Notes under the pieces: model-generated
Databases searched by the model: none
Seen by the model: the letters and a program-made list of their open reading frames with translations, nothing else
What the model was told of the DNA's origin: nothing
Assembly (NCBI GenBank): GCA_028023455.1
Contig: JAQFVV010012396.1
Coordinates: 10,334,085 to 10,398,084 of the forward strand
Source: Epiperipatus broadwayi
Lineage: Eukaryota; Onychophora; Udeonychophora; Euonychophora; Peripatidae
Length of the DNA: 64,000 nucleotides
Direction of reading: 5' to 3'
Shown: positions 1 through 10,815 of the stretch, piece after piece
How the letters are laid out: every line of letters starts with the position of its first letter
How positions within the stretch are numbered: the first letter of the stretch is position 1
Translations under genes and position numbers: made by a program

Positions 1-2037
1 TAAATATTCAGATTGTTAGCCCAAGTCACTAGTTCAGTGGAGTAGCAGAGATAATAAAATATAAATTTTATATCTTAAATATAAAAGAATAAAAGCCACT
101 GCCAGAAATTAACACATAAAAATATTTATTTACGCACATATAAAATAATATTTAAATTTTGAGGAATAAATTCAACATTTTAGATTTTTCTATTAATCTT
201 TAGTTTTACATTTAAGTAAATTACAACCATGAGTTTAATATTTATTTAGTGAGTCGAGGATGAATAGACTACATAGATCTGCATTTGAAAAGAAAATATT
301 CTTCCCTGATTTAACCTTAGGCAACAAATTTCACAATCAAACCGGTGCCAATCCATCTGATACATTTATGTATTCAATGTAGCATGAAAATACAACAACA
401 CAAAATACTATACTGTCAGGAATGTACATCTGAACAGCAAGTAGAATTAGAGAAGACATTGTCTCTCCACCAACAGGAATGTCACATCTGTTGGCGAGTA
501 GAACAATAAGCATAAAACTCCATAGGAATGGACTGCGGTCCTTTGCCATCTTACAAACCCATTCATAGGCAAACAGAAGGTGTGTGGTGTATATCTATAA
601 TCCTGCCTGTAGCAGATCTCATACTACATCTACAATTACACAAATATATCCAATCCATTGAACCAATTCAACTACGAAATAAATAACCTAAGATTACCCA
701 TATAGCCATTCACGCCTGACTTAAATTTAACATTTAAATACGTACGCACAGATTATTTTTATACAATTTGTTTTATAATGTCGAGTATAGATCGGCTGCA
801 CAGATTCCATGGTCAAAAACATTCCAAATTAAACACAAACGATCACAATACAAAGTCCATCGATAATGTCAATTGCTGAGGGAATACAGGAGACCCTTTG
901 GTGTTCATCATAAGACACTGCAGTGACATTGTTGACTTATATGTTCTAATCGACTGTGAAAACCACAACATAATCAACCGCTAACGAATCTATGCAACGT
1001 CTATACCCAACTTAAATGTAATGCCTAAAAATAATAAAATGGAAATGATTTTAGCAAAACTTAACTATATAAATTTAAACAATCAATTATTAATTTGAAA
1101 ATCAAATAAGAGTTCATTTTAAAATTTAAATTAGCTGAATCTTTAAAAAAAAAAAACATTGACGAAAGTTCTTAATTACTTTTTTTTTTGTTGTTGTTAA
1201 TTTGTAAAGTTCATAGCTCATGGTAGAAGAGTCCAGGCTTCTGCTTTTAATTCCCGCGATGCCTCCATTGGAAGATAATGTTCTGGAGATGGCAATAGTT
1301 GGTTCAAGGTATCATAGTCTTTTCATTTTTTTTTTTAAATAGAGAGTGTGGTATGTGCGTCCTACCACATCTCTCAAACACAAAATGCTGGAACTGCCAG
1401 AAAAAAACTGTATTTCCCTTTTTATGTTATCCACATGGATTCAATCAACAAAACGTCATTAATCCATCACTTTCGTTAGGGTCCGAGCCAAGGCTTAGTG
1501 CTTTCATTGGTCAAGCTAATTTCTCTTTATTTTCTTATCTATCTTTTATCAGATCATTTTAATTATACAAGAGCCCAAGGCTAGCTTGCTTTTCAAACAA
1601 TTTATAAACAATCATTTCCATTTACAGATTACAAGAATTAATTAATACCTGTTTTTATTTTTAAATCTTGTACTTTTTTATAAAAAAGTACGTTCAAATA
1701 CTTATTTGTTTTTTTAAAAAAAATATTTTTAAAGTTTGGCCTCTGTGCGAATGTATATACGTTTAACAAACATTTTAATTTTAGCGTTTAGTTTTTTACT
1801 TTTATTTGCAAACTTTTAAGTTTTTATTTTAAATTAATGTAACGACATATTTATATATCGTTACAATATATATATATATAAATAAATCATTATCAGTTCA
1901 CTGCAGAATGAATGTCTCTCCAAATTCAATCCATCTTCTCCAATCTCTAGCCTCTCTTCTCCACAACATTCCCAAACATTTCCTTATTTCATCCAGCCAT
2001 CTAACATGTGGTTTCTTTCTGGTTTTTTTTACAATTT
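1..2037. other. A+T-rich stretch without a supported gene
   Basis: Apart from a 70-residue open frame on the minus strand at 337-549, which is listed separately, I see no RT, tRNA-like or palindromic signal here. There are A/T homopolymers near 1146-1190 and a short (AT)n tract near 1868-1880. Confidence 0.5.
337..549 (-). other. short open frame with two hydrophobic segments, possible exon
   Basis: This is a 70-residue open frame. It stays open upstream of the ATG for about another 15 codons, which is long for such A+T-rich DNA. It has hydrophobic segments near residues 9-20 and 30-60 with a short IPVGGE-type linker between them. That layout loosely recalls the TM1-TM2 linker of Cys-loop receptors, but the match is too weak to assign. 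No convincing splice acceptor or donor flanks it. A chance open frame is at least as likely. Confidence 0.15.
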
Positions 2038-2135
2038 CTTGGAATCCAGTTTAGTATTTCAAATATATATATATATTTGTTGTGCACTTGGAATCCAGTT
2101 TAGTATTATAAATATATATATATATTTGTTGTGCA
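2038..2135. repeat. 49-bp tandem duplication
   Basis: Two adjacent copies of a 49-bp unit each begin CTTGGAATCCAG and end TTGTTGTGCA, with an (AT)n core. The copies start at 2038 and 2087 and differ at about two positions, so the duplication is local and fairly recent. Confidence 0.85.
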
Positions 2136-3464
2136 CTAAAAAGCCAAAATAATTATTTCTTTAACCACAAATGGATTTTTATATTTAACATAAAATAAAA
2201 ATTAATTTAATTATTTGTAATAAAATTAGTGATTAAATTAATTAATTTCTGGGAGCCCATGCTCTGTAGTTAAAAAAAAATAAAACAATTATTTTTGGCT
2301 TTTTAATGCATAGTAAGTAAAAGTATTTATTATAAAATATTATATATATATTTAAAATTTTTTAGTATTATGATCTTTCTTGTAATTACTCCAATTTTAA
2401 TTAAAATGAAGAATGAAAACAATGGTGAAATCTCTGTGGTATTTGAAAGCAATCAATTCCAATGTTATTTTGTTTATGAAAGAAATATTTTACAAAAAAA
2501 AAACTTTTACAATTAAGAGAAATTTCCATACATTTTTTTTTAAAAAAAGGCAATAATCAAGATAAATTAAGATTAGTTTTTATGTATATTTGAATTTACC
2601 ATAAATGCTTTTCAGTGTAAGCTTTTTTTAAAAAAAAAATACTGCCCTCTTATGCACATTATTGAAAACTTATTAAACTGATATCAGCATGCTTGAAATT
2701 TAATCTGCTAGTTCTTTTATGCTAAAAAAATGAGTGGATAACCCCAAAATATTTCACTGACATAATGTCAGGTGCTGTGCTCAGACTATTGATTAGATCT
2801 ATAAAGGGTATGACCTTTAGATATAAAGGCCAATGAATAACAAGTAAACAGTGCCTGACCAAGAACTCCTGCTGCTTTATAGGATAGGATACTACTAGTT
2901 CATCAAAGGCTAGTTACTATTTCTGATACAGACTTTTTATCTCCCTTTTATATTTTTTCAGCTACTTCAGTTGTGTAGGGACCAGTTGTATCATGATTCA
3001 CTCATGTTATTGGATATCTTATACTAACTATAACAATGAGGACTTATTTTTGTGCAACATTTCCATCCCTTAATTATATGTGCAACATTTCTGATCCAAT
3101 TCCCTTTTTTTCTTTTTAAAGCAAATCTTAAGAATTGAGAAAGCAATGATAAGAACTGGCCTAGTAGGTTGGAAATCCTTAATTGTGATGTTTTCTCAAG
3201 TCTGTACAATCATTAATGACTCAGTTTGGAACTGAAATACAGAGGGACAGGAGTTTTGGCTGTTAAAAATTATATGTTTAGGAAACTTTGTTTAGGATCC
3301 CACTATCTATCACAGAAATAGAAGGGCCTAGAAAATGATTAAAAATGACCTTAGATTTTGGATTTGGCAGAATAATCATTTCAGTGGTAGAAATAATAAT
3401 ATAAATATAAGTGGTAAAGTAAAATGCAGTAATATTAAGGTATTATAAATCTAATTTTATTCTA
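2136..3464. other. A+T-rich stretch, nothing recognised
   Basis: There are many A and T homopolymer runs. No coding, palindromic or tRNA-like signal was seen. The stretch from about 2800 could be the degraded 5' region of the retrotransposon relic that follows, but I found no homology to support that. Confidence 0.4.
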
Positions 3465-5805
3465 AATATAGGCACATGGAATGTTTGAATGTTATTTCCT
3501 TGATACAAATTATTCATGATGAGAGCATACAACTGCATTGATGGCTAAGGAGCTGGCAAGATTTAAGGTCAATATAGCTGATTTTAGTGGAACTAGAACA
3601 GATAGATAGATACAAGAAGTTGTTTTTTTTTGGAAAGTTAGGTCAGTCAGTAAAGGGAGAATAAATGGTGTTGGATTTTCTATAAAGTCTAATTTAATAT
3701 CTCTATTGTTGGAATTTCCTCACACCAATAAAAAGCTAATGGTTTTAAAAATCATCTTGCACAATGATACTAATGTTTTTTTAAAATTAGAGTCTATCCT
3801 CCAATCTTAGATTTAAGAAATTCAGAGAAAGAAAGCTTTGATTCCTTGTTGGATAGAATTACTACAGCAATAACATTAAAAAATCAAATTTTTCTTCTTA
3901 GAGATTGTTGGTACAAACAACAAACTTTGGCCAAAAGTTATTCAAAATAATGATATTGATGCTGTAAATTCAAATGTTTTATTATTATTGAATTTATGAA
4001 CAATACATGGAATGTCTATTACACTTTGTTTAGGGAGAAAAACTACTATAAAGAAACATGAAAGCATCAATGCTGCCAATAATGGCATTTAATAGATCAT
4101 ATTATAGTTAGGACTCAAAACTCAAGCATGAGCAATTGGTAGTACAGATTTCTGGACAGATTATAGACTATTATGTTTCAAGATTAAAATAATAGTTGCA
4201 TTAAAAATATATATTATTCCAATCATATTCACACAAAAAATTGATGTCTTTCTTTAGAAGAAACTATTATTTCAATAGCTATCAAACATTAAAATTGCTC
4301 ATTTGTATTTTCAGAACAATCATGGAATTCTCTTAGAGAGTAGGTTATGGATACATGCAAGTCTATTTTTAGATTCACAAAAAGAAATGCAGTGACTGAC
4401 TTTCTGATAATGATCTTATTATTAATCATAAAGGAGATGTGACATTTTATGCTTGGCAGAATAATAGATCAAATATGGGACTTTCATAATAAATATAAAA
4501 GATTTGAAGGCAAAAATTCACTGACTGACAAAAAGACTTGAAAGTGATTTGTGGATTAAAACTGCAACCCTCCCCCCAAGACATTTGTTGACCTTGGTCT
4601 TTCTAGATCTCTTTTTTTAATGCATTGAAGGCAACATGTGGTCCTAATAAATGGTATTACAATCCCATTAAATTCAGCAATGGATGACAATGATATTTTT
4701 GAATAGGTGGAAAGAATATTTTGATCATCTTTTGACTAATGATACAAGAATGAAGATGCTGACTTTTAATGATAGATCCATTTTAATTAATCTTTAGTTT
4801 TGGCAAAGATAAGTCAAAATAGCTCTTTTTAATCTTAAAAATGCAGGTTCGGATGAATGCCTGAAGAAGTTTTGGAACATGGTGGTATGTTAGCTTCAAA
4901 AATTTCAAATTTTTTTAGAAATATACAGACTCATGAAGTTTGCCATCTGATCTGAGGGATGTTTTTATTATTCCAAATTTTTTTAAAAAAAAATAATACA
5001 TAAGATTGCAGTTCCTTCAACAATTATGTTGAATAGATTGAATAGATTGTTTCCAATTATAAATAAATAGTTACCCGAGATTCAATGAGATTTCAGAGAA
5101 TCGAGAAACACTACTGACATTTTTGTTGCCAGGCAAATAAAAGTTTAGGATTAAAAAGCAATTTATATATTGCTTTTATTGATTTGGTCAAAACATTTGA
5201 TTCGGTTAATAAGACAGATCTATAACAGGGTTTGAAATTAGTTGACTGTCTACCAAAATTTATTCATATTATACAGTTTTAAATGGAATATGAGGAAGTA
5301 GAAAATCTGAGGCATTTGACGTGAAAACTGGTGCTAAGCAAGGATATGTACTTGCTCTAACATTGTTTCCAAATTTTATAACAATTGTCTAATTGTTTGT
5401 AGGTGGCTTAATTAAACAGGGATTAAGATATGATACAGACTTAATGATGGATTTTTAAATTTAAATCGATTAACAGTAAAAACAAGAACTTCACCTTCTT
5501 GGATTCTGGATTTATAGTATGCTGATGATTGTGTCATTTTTGCCAATTTAAGAGTTGATTTACAGAATGTTTTTAATGTTTTGAATGCAACATATTAAAG
5601 ATCTTAGTTTATTAATTAATATAGCAGAAAAAAATCATCAACAATTATTAACTTGGATGGTTACCAACCTGAAAATATAAACAGTTTAAATATTCAAGTA
5701 GTTTTATAAGTAGAAAAGTGAACTTAGATGTCAAGGTACAATACAGACTCCAAAGTGTATATTAAATTAAAACAAAGTATTTCATCACAGAAATATACTA
5801 AATTA

Positions 5806-6094
5806 AACAGGCAAAACTCTCTATATGTATTGCCACTCAGTGCAAGCCAGAGTAATCAATTGATGCCAGAAGGCTTGTGCATAAAATCCCCATCTAGTGC
5901 CTACTCATCCAATATCCCCAGACTAGTTTCTGGTTTGTGGCCTTCATCAGTGAGGAGCCTTAAATCTGAGAGCCTTCTGGCATCCATTGATTACTCTGGC
6001 TTGCACTGACTGGCAATACGTATAGAGAGTTTTACCTGTTTTAATAACAGTTAACAGCAAGCACAAGAAATGATGATAATGTGATGCTTATTGC
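5806..6094. mobile_element. family B insertion 1: inverted hammerhead-bearing retroelement
   Basis: A foldback insertion of about 289 bp inside the RTE-like relic. The left arm (minus polarity) runs inward from the AAACAGGCAAAACTC end. The right arm (plus polarity) repeats the same sequence inverted and continues through CTGTTTTAATAACAG to a GCACAAGAAATGATG..GTGATG tail. A near-duplicate target site flanks it, TACTAAATTA (5796-5805) and TACTAAGTTA (6095-6104), with one mismatch. The centre holds a hammerhead on the minus strand. There is no open reading frame of its own, so mobilisation in trans is inferred. Confidence 0.75.
5907..5962 (-). ncRNA. hammerhead ribozyme, family B copy 1
   Basis: Read on the minus strand: UCCUCA (complement of 5951-5956), CUGAUGA (5944-5950), a stem II region of 13 nt, GAAA (5927-5930), CUAGUC with the cleavage site after the C at 5921, then UGGGGA (5915-5920). 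UCCUCA/UGGGGA forms stem I with one G-U pair. ACUAGU is a self-complementary stem III. Stem II keeps only two G-C pairs here because of a GCC to ACC change, and the outer stem I helix seen in copy 2 is lost. The catalytic core residues are intact. Confidence 0.7.
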
Positions 6095-6561
6095 TACTAA
6101 GTTATTTGTATATAGAGCTAGTATTTTACCCATCTTATTGTATGAAAGTGAAACTTGTCCATGCTGTTGATTCAATATAAAGGCATTAGAGAAATTTCAT
6201 TTAAGGATGGCCATAAAATTTAAAAAATACAAAAACAATACCATGAAAACAATCAATATGTTCTTCTACTTGCTGGTTGTAATGATATTAAGTCCACTAT
6301 TATAAAAATCACACCTTCACTGGATTGGACATGTAAAATAAATGAACAATGAAAGATTTCCTAAAAAGATATTTGATAATGAACTTGAGAATGATTTTTA
6401 TCATGGAAGTATACCTATCTACCTTATAAAGATTATCTTAAAGAAATTATAAAATAGTGCAAGGTCAGTTGTTTCCATTGAGAAGATATGATAGAGAATA
6501 GAAAACATTGGAGAGACTACAATTAGATAAGGTGTTGAAATATTTCAGGAAAAGAAGCTTT

Positions 6562-7005
6562 AAGCCAATAAACATCACATGACCACCTCTTATGCTTGTG
6601 TATAACTGTTGTTAAAACAGGCAAACTCACTATGTATATATTGCCACACACAGCAAGCTAGAGTAATCAATGGATTCCAGAAGGCTTGTGCATAAAATCC
6701 CCATCTAGTGCCTACTCATCCAATATCTCCAGACTAGTTGTTTCAGTTTAAGACTCATAGTTTTGTAGTTAAATGGAGATAAAAGGTGATTGCTGGAGGG
6801 TTGCATTAGATCCTAAGATCTAGATGAAGTGCTTTCAGATCCAAGGCTCCTCACTGACAAAGGCCATAAGCCAGAAACTAGTCTGGGGATATTGGATGAG
6901 TAGGCACTAGATGGGGATTTTATGCACAAGCCTTCTGGCATCCATTGATTATTCTAGCTTGCTGTGTGTGGCAATATATATATAGTGAGTTTTTGCCTGT
7001 TTTAA
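6562..7005. mobile_element. family B insertion 2: inverted pair with 13-bp target duplication
   Basis: A 444-bp insertion flanked by the exact 13-bp direct repeat GAAAAGAAGCTTT (6549-6561 and 7006-7018). The left arm is a minus-strand B copy whose 3' tail (CATCACATGACCACC) is at the left edge. It stops near 6738, a few bases upstream of its ribozyme cleavage site. The right arm is a plus-strand copy with a whole hammerhead region and ends in TTTTGCCTGTTTTAA. The arms share the block containing CACTAGATGGGGATTTTATG. It lies near the 3' end of the RTE-like relic. The exact flanking duplication makes target-primed integration the best reading. Confidence 0.85.
6839..6897 (+). ncRNA. hammerhead ribozyme, family B copy 2 (core mutated)
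   Basis: Stem I is the best preserved in the family: AUCCAA (6839-6844) pairs with UUGGAU (6892-6897), then an internal loop GGC/UA, then UCCUCA (6848-6853) with UGGGGA (6884-6889). Stem II is GGC-CAUAA-GCC. GAAA is at 6874-6877, stem III is ACUAGU, and the predicted cleavage is after C6883. The core box reads CUGACAA (6854-6860) instead of CUGANGA. That replaces an essential G with A, so this copy is predicted to be inactive. Confidence 0.75.
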
Positions 7006-7699
7006 GAAAAGAAGCTTTCTGATAAAAAAAAAAAAAAAAGCTAAAAATAACATCATAAAATATCAAATAAACAGAAAAAATGAATCAACATGTTCTATAC
7101 GTGGACACATTTATATTTCTCAGATTGGTTTGTATAGCCATTGCGAAACTAATTTCTAGAGTGGTTATCTCCTTCCCTTTTTTTTTTTTTGAGTTGGAAT
7201 GGTCATACTCATTTATGAGTGGCTATTTATTATTATTATTGCATTGGTATTTGATTTTTAAAAATCGATTACAAAATTTATTCTAAACAAGCAAACAGAG
7301 TTTTTAAGATATTTAAATGAAAAATTAATGTCTATTGGAATTTCAAATAGCTTAAAGATTGATAATATATTAGGAACCCATATATTTTATTCTTTTCTAA
7401 TACCATTAGTAATAAGCTTGAATAATGAATGGACTCCAGATGATAGTGTTATTATACCAAGACTTTCTTATAAGATTATGGGAACCTTCAGTAAGAAGTT
7501 TAAGCTCAATAGACCTTATATTTAATAGCCATCTTATTTATCTTTTATATTATCAAGCCTGAAATTTAAAATAAAGTAAAATTTGAAGTCCAAGTCAACT
7601 TTCTTATGTACTTATTTTAATTTAAAGATATCAGTTTTAGATTGATTGTAGGTGTTATTCAATATTTGACTAGGATGGTAAATATCAACAAAACATCAT

Positions 7700-8290
7700 A
7701 TGAATAAGTCATATGATGTTTTGTTTAACTAATGTAGATGGAAATGTAAAGAATAAAATTAATTACATTATTAAAAACTTGAACGCTTGTATTTGTAGAA
7801 ATAGTGTTAAAAACTTATATGCCTATGGGTTTGAACAGAAGTTTTTTAATTATATTTATTTTATCAGTATTAGTTATGAATCAGAGAGTTGGACAGTTAA
7901 TAGATATATGGCTATTACAGAAACTACAGATTATAAAAGAGTAAACAAAAGTATATGTTAGAATTAATAAGAAGAGATCAAACATAAAATATAGAAATGA
8001 GAGAACAAAGAGGTATTGATGTTATTATTGGAAAAAATAAAATGCAAAAATGAAACTAGAATGAACTTGTTTTTGAAGAGCTAAAACCAAATATAAATCA
8101 AGTTTTTAATAAAATCTTTGAAAGAACTTAGAATGAAATTACCAAATATAAATCAAGTTTTTAATAAAATCTTTGAAAGAACTTAGAATGAAATTACAGG
8201 TTAATCGGATAAATGAAAAGTTAATAGATTGATGTTTGTGAAGAAATGCTACGGTTTGGAATGAAGAACTTCAGATAAATAATAATAATA
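7700..8290 (+). pseudogene. RTE-like retrotransposon C-terminal relic
   Basis: Plus-strand patches read as ISYESESWTVNR near 7875, followed by a VNKS-MLELIRRDQ-like stretch and an EMREQRGIDVII-like stretch near 7940-8030. This is the region downstream of the RT catalytic core that is seen more fully in the 10.4-kb and 21.2-kb relics of this window. Stops and frameshifts are frequent, and an internal 55-bp duplication (8086-8195) postdates the decay. Confidence 0.7.
8086..8195. repeat. 55-bp perfect tandem duplication
   Basis: Two adjacent, apparently identical 55-bp units begin ACCAAATATAAATC (8086 and 8141). They lie inside the RTE-like relic. Confidence 0.9.
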
Positions 8291-8595
8291 ATTGTACAAA
8301 CTAATCTGTGGCTTATATAGCTTATAGATTATCTTTCTATATAATGTTATCATTTTCAAATAATGGTAAGTATACTCCTGTATAAGATAGTTTAATAACT
8401 TTTTTGCCTTTTTTTTTTTTTGTTGTAGTTTTTTCTATAGTTTTTATTCCATTATTATATTAATACATTGTACAGGCTTAAACCTGCATTTATATATGTA
8501 ATATAAGTGGGGTTCGAACTCAGACTTTCACATGACCCACCACTCTCAGTGCCATCTCATATTGCTGACCCACCTGATCACACACATGTTGAAAA

Positions 8596-8663
8596 GATAA
8601 ATAATCACTAATATACGTATTTTATGCTAAACCAGCAATCATCAGTTGGCCTAGATTACTATC
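8596..8663 (-). ncRNA. hammerhead ribozyme, family A copy 1 (core mutated)
   Basis: On the minus strand the outer stem I strands GAUAGUAAUC and GAUUAUUUAUC, the CUGAUGA box, stem II (UGCU-GGUUU-AGCA) and the AUACGUAU stem III are all visible. The GAAA box reads AAAA, which loses G12, and the inner stem I has a mismatch (CCAA against UUAG). Predicted inactive. Confidence 0.7.
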
Positions 8664-9089
8664 CTCACACATATATATATAATCAGTACTCAGCTTTATA
8701 TTAAGATAGCCAATATTTATACTTTAATGGACAGGCTTCAAACTATTCCAACTCACAACTCTTCAGCCTTCCATTTCATTGAAAATCTGATGATGGAACG
8801 TTCAAAGCCCTTGATAGTGCCAAGGCTGTCATCCTACCCATGTTGACATATTAGTCATTCTGACCCCTCATGTACAGGAGAATAATCCATTTATATATAC
8901 ATATGCGAGGGATGGGCAGACCTTTTACACACTATTTATATAAATTAATACATTGTACAGGCTTAAAACTGCATTTATATATGTAATATAAGAGTTGTGA
9001 GTTGGAATAGTTTGAAGCCTGTCCATTAAAGTATAAATATTGGCTATCTTAATATAAAGCTGAGTACTGATTATATATATGTGTGTGAG

Positions 9090-9157
9090 GATAGTAATCT
9101 AGACCAACTGATGATTGCTGGTTTAGCATGAAATACGTATATAGGTGATTATTTATC
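9090..9157 (+). ncRNA. hammerhead ribozyme, family A copy 2
   Basis: CUGAUGA at 9108-9114, stem II UGCU-GGUUU-AGCA, GAAA at 9130-9133, stem III AUACGUAU, predicted cleavage after A9141. The catalytic boxes are intact. The inner stem I has one mismatch (CCAA against UAGG). The outer stem I helix UAAUC/GAUUA and the more distal GAUA/UAUC pairing are preserved. Confidence 0.75.
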
Positions 9158-9265
9158 TTTTCAACATGTGTGTGATCAGGTGGGTCAGCAATATGAGATG
9201 GCACTGAGAGTGGTGGGTCGTGTGAAAGTCTGAGTTCGAACCCCGCTTATATTCCATTATTATAT

Positions 9266-10430
9266 GTAATTTAATTTTTTAAAAGAAAAATCTTATTACT
9301 CATATTTATTTAATATTAATTTCCAGGCTATTTTCTTATTCTTTTCATGGTCATATTTCAAATATATGATCCAAATCTCAAAAATTTAACTTAAAATGAA
9401 TGATGATAAAGGAAAACCTAGAATTTGTGAGTCCGTGTTTTTAATCTGTTTTAACTTTTTAATAATTTCTTTTTTAAAAAAAAGTTTAGTAAAATACAAT
9501 ATACTGTTATTTTCTTCGAAGATAAAGTTAAAAATCTAAGCAAAAGCGTACAATAACCAAATAGGAATAATGTCCATTTCTAGTGACTGTCGATTATCTT
9601 CAACATTAACGTGAAATATTTTAGTATTACATAGTATGGGTATATATAATAATATTTTTTTTTTTAATTATCGTCGTCTACTACATTTTTTCCATACTTT
9701 AATCAAATGTTTTACTAGTTTTTTGTTTTACTTTTAATAATGTTGATCTACTAGCATATATATTTTAATTAAAAACCTATTTAGTTACAGAAATTATTCA
9801 TCCTAATTTCTTGTTTATTTCTTTCATTGTTATCATATTAGAATATAAATGATTTTATTGCTAGTAATGAATAAATATTTAATTATAAATTTTTTATTAT
9901 AAATCTTTTAATAAAAATAATGTTATAAAATTGTGTAACATATATTGCATTGCTGACGGACAAAATTACTTAACGTACTTTGCATTTGTTAATTGACTAT
10001 ATACCCTATTATTATTAAGAAAATATTCCAGTGCAAATCGCTAATTGGAAGGGTGATTTGAATTGGCTATTTAAATATTTTATATTTTATTCACAGAGAG
10101 CGTTGCTGAAATATCGTAACGTTGGAGGAGGGTGATTTGAATATTTATTATTATTATATTTATACAACGTTATTTGATATTGAAAAAGATATCCTTGTAA
10201 TTTATTAATTTTTCCATTAAAATTTGTATGATATATATATTATCAAGGCTTGGCTTTCAAAATCGATTCTTGCTTTGAAAATAAACACTGGTAATCATAC
10301 TATACATATAAAACTTTTAGAGATGGGACTGAGTCTTTTTTTCAGTTTTTCTGATTGAAGATTATTTATTTTTATCTAAATTTCCATTGGATTGCATTTA
10401 ACAATTTACTATATATATGGGCTTATGTTT
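9266..10430. other. A+T-rich stretch, nothing recognised
   Basis: No gene, tRNA-like or palindromic signal was seen. A short near-duplicate GAGGGTGATTTGAAT / GAAGGGTGATTTGAAT motif lies near 10049 and 10127. Confidence 0.4.
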
Positions 10431-10568
10431 CAAAGGACCAATGAATGGGAATTGCCATTATGTTTTGGATTTGTAGATTTAAAAGGTATTTGATTCTATA
10501 AGCATTTCTTAAGCGATTAAGGCATTGAATCACCATGGTGTAGATCCAGGATAATGTCATATTTTGAA

Positions 10569-10815
10569 GGCTATCTTAATATAAAGCCGAATACTGATTA
10601 TATATATGTGTGAGGATAGTAATCTGGACCAACTGATGATTGCTGGTTTAGCATGAAATACGTATATTGGTGATTATTTATCTTTTCAACATGTGTGTGA
10701 TCAGGTGGGTCAGCAATATGAGATGTCACTGAGAGTGGTGGGTCGTGTGAAAGTCTGAGTTCGAACCCCACAAATATTACATATATAAATGCAAATTTAA
10801 GCCTGTACAATGTAT
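10569..10815 (+). mobile_element. family A insertion 3
   Basis: A 5'-truncated plus-strand family A copy of about 245 bp. It begins at GGCTATCTTAATATAAAG and ends in the family 3' end AAGCCTGTACAATGTAT. TTGAAG occurs on both sides (10564-10569 and about 10814-10819), consistent with a short or decayed target duplication in the RTE-like host sequence. It contains a TTCGAACCCC block of RNA polymerase III B-box type. Whether that block acts as a promoter is unknown. Confidence 0.75.
10615..10682 (+). ncRNA. hammerhead ribozyme, family A copy 3 (intact core)
   Basis: Stem I has three helical parts: GAUA/UAUC, UAAUC/GAUUA and CCAA/UUGG, separated by small loops. CUGAUGA is at 10633-10639, stem II is UGCU-GGUUU-AGCA closed by a U-U mismatch, GAAA is at 10655-10658, and stem III is the self-complementary AUACGUAU. 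Predicted cleavage is after A10666. All catalytic residues and both stem I helices are present, so activity is plausible. The near-loopless stem III suggests it works best as a dimer. Confidence 0.85.

Larger units (their letters stand above)
3465..7030 (+). pseudogene. RTE-like non-LTR retrotransposon relic (endonuclease + reverse transcriptase)
   Basis: A heavily frameshifted relic readable in patches on the plus strand. At about 3471 a GTWNV-type start of an apurinic-like endonuclease appears, followed near 3540 by a MAKELARFKVNIADFS-like stretch. The RT domain shows FIDLVKTFDSVNK near 5172 (RT box A), a GAKQGYVLALTLF-like box near 5331, and the catalytic YADD box at 5518-5529. A distal LLYES.T motif lies near 6135 and an HWIGHV-like tail near 6320. 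Stops and frameshifts throughout mean it cannot be functional. Two hammerhead-bearing B insertions interrupt it (5806-6094 and 6562-7005), so the relic is older than they are. The box order fits an RTE-like element; exact clade assignment is inference. Confidence 0.8.
8461..9249. mobile_element. family A composite insertion: tandem minus copies plus inverted plus copy
   Basis: One insertion event flanked by a direct repeat of up to 16 bp, TATTCCATTATTATAT (8445-8460 and 9250-9265). The left part is a minus-strand unit of about 483 bp (8461-8943). It begins with its 3' end (CATTGTACAGGCTTAAA) and carries a TTCGAAC block and a hammerhead region. At 8944-8992 the first 49 bp of that unit recur in the same direction, so a second tandem unit starts. 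The sequence then switches to a plus-strand copy (8993-9249). The insertion therefore holds both a head-to-tail junction and a 5'-to-5' inversion. There is no open reading frame. Known relatives with this mix of ribozyme, tandem units and inverted units are Penelope-like element terminal repeats and retrozymes; which of these it is remains open. Confidence 0.85.

Noticed and set aside
5728-6009. 93-residue open frame as a protein
   Set aside because: It lies across the family B insertion and the RTE-like relic; its translation is the palindromic repeat.
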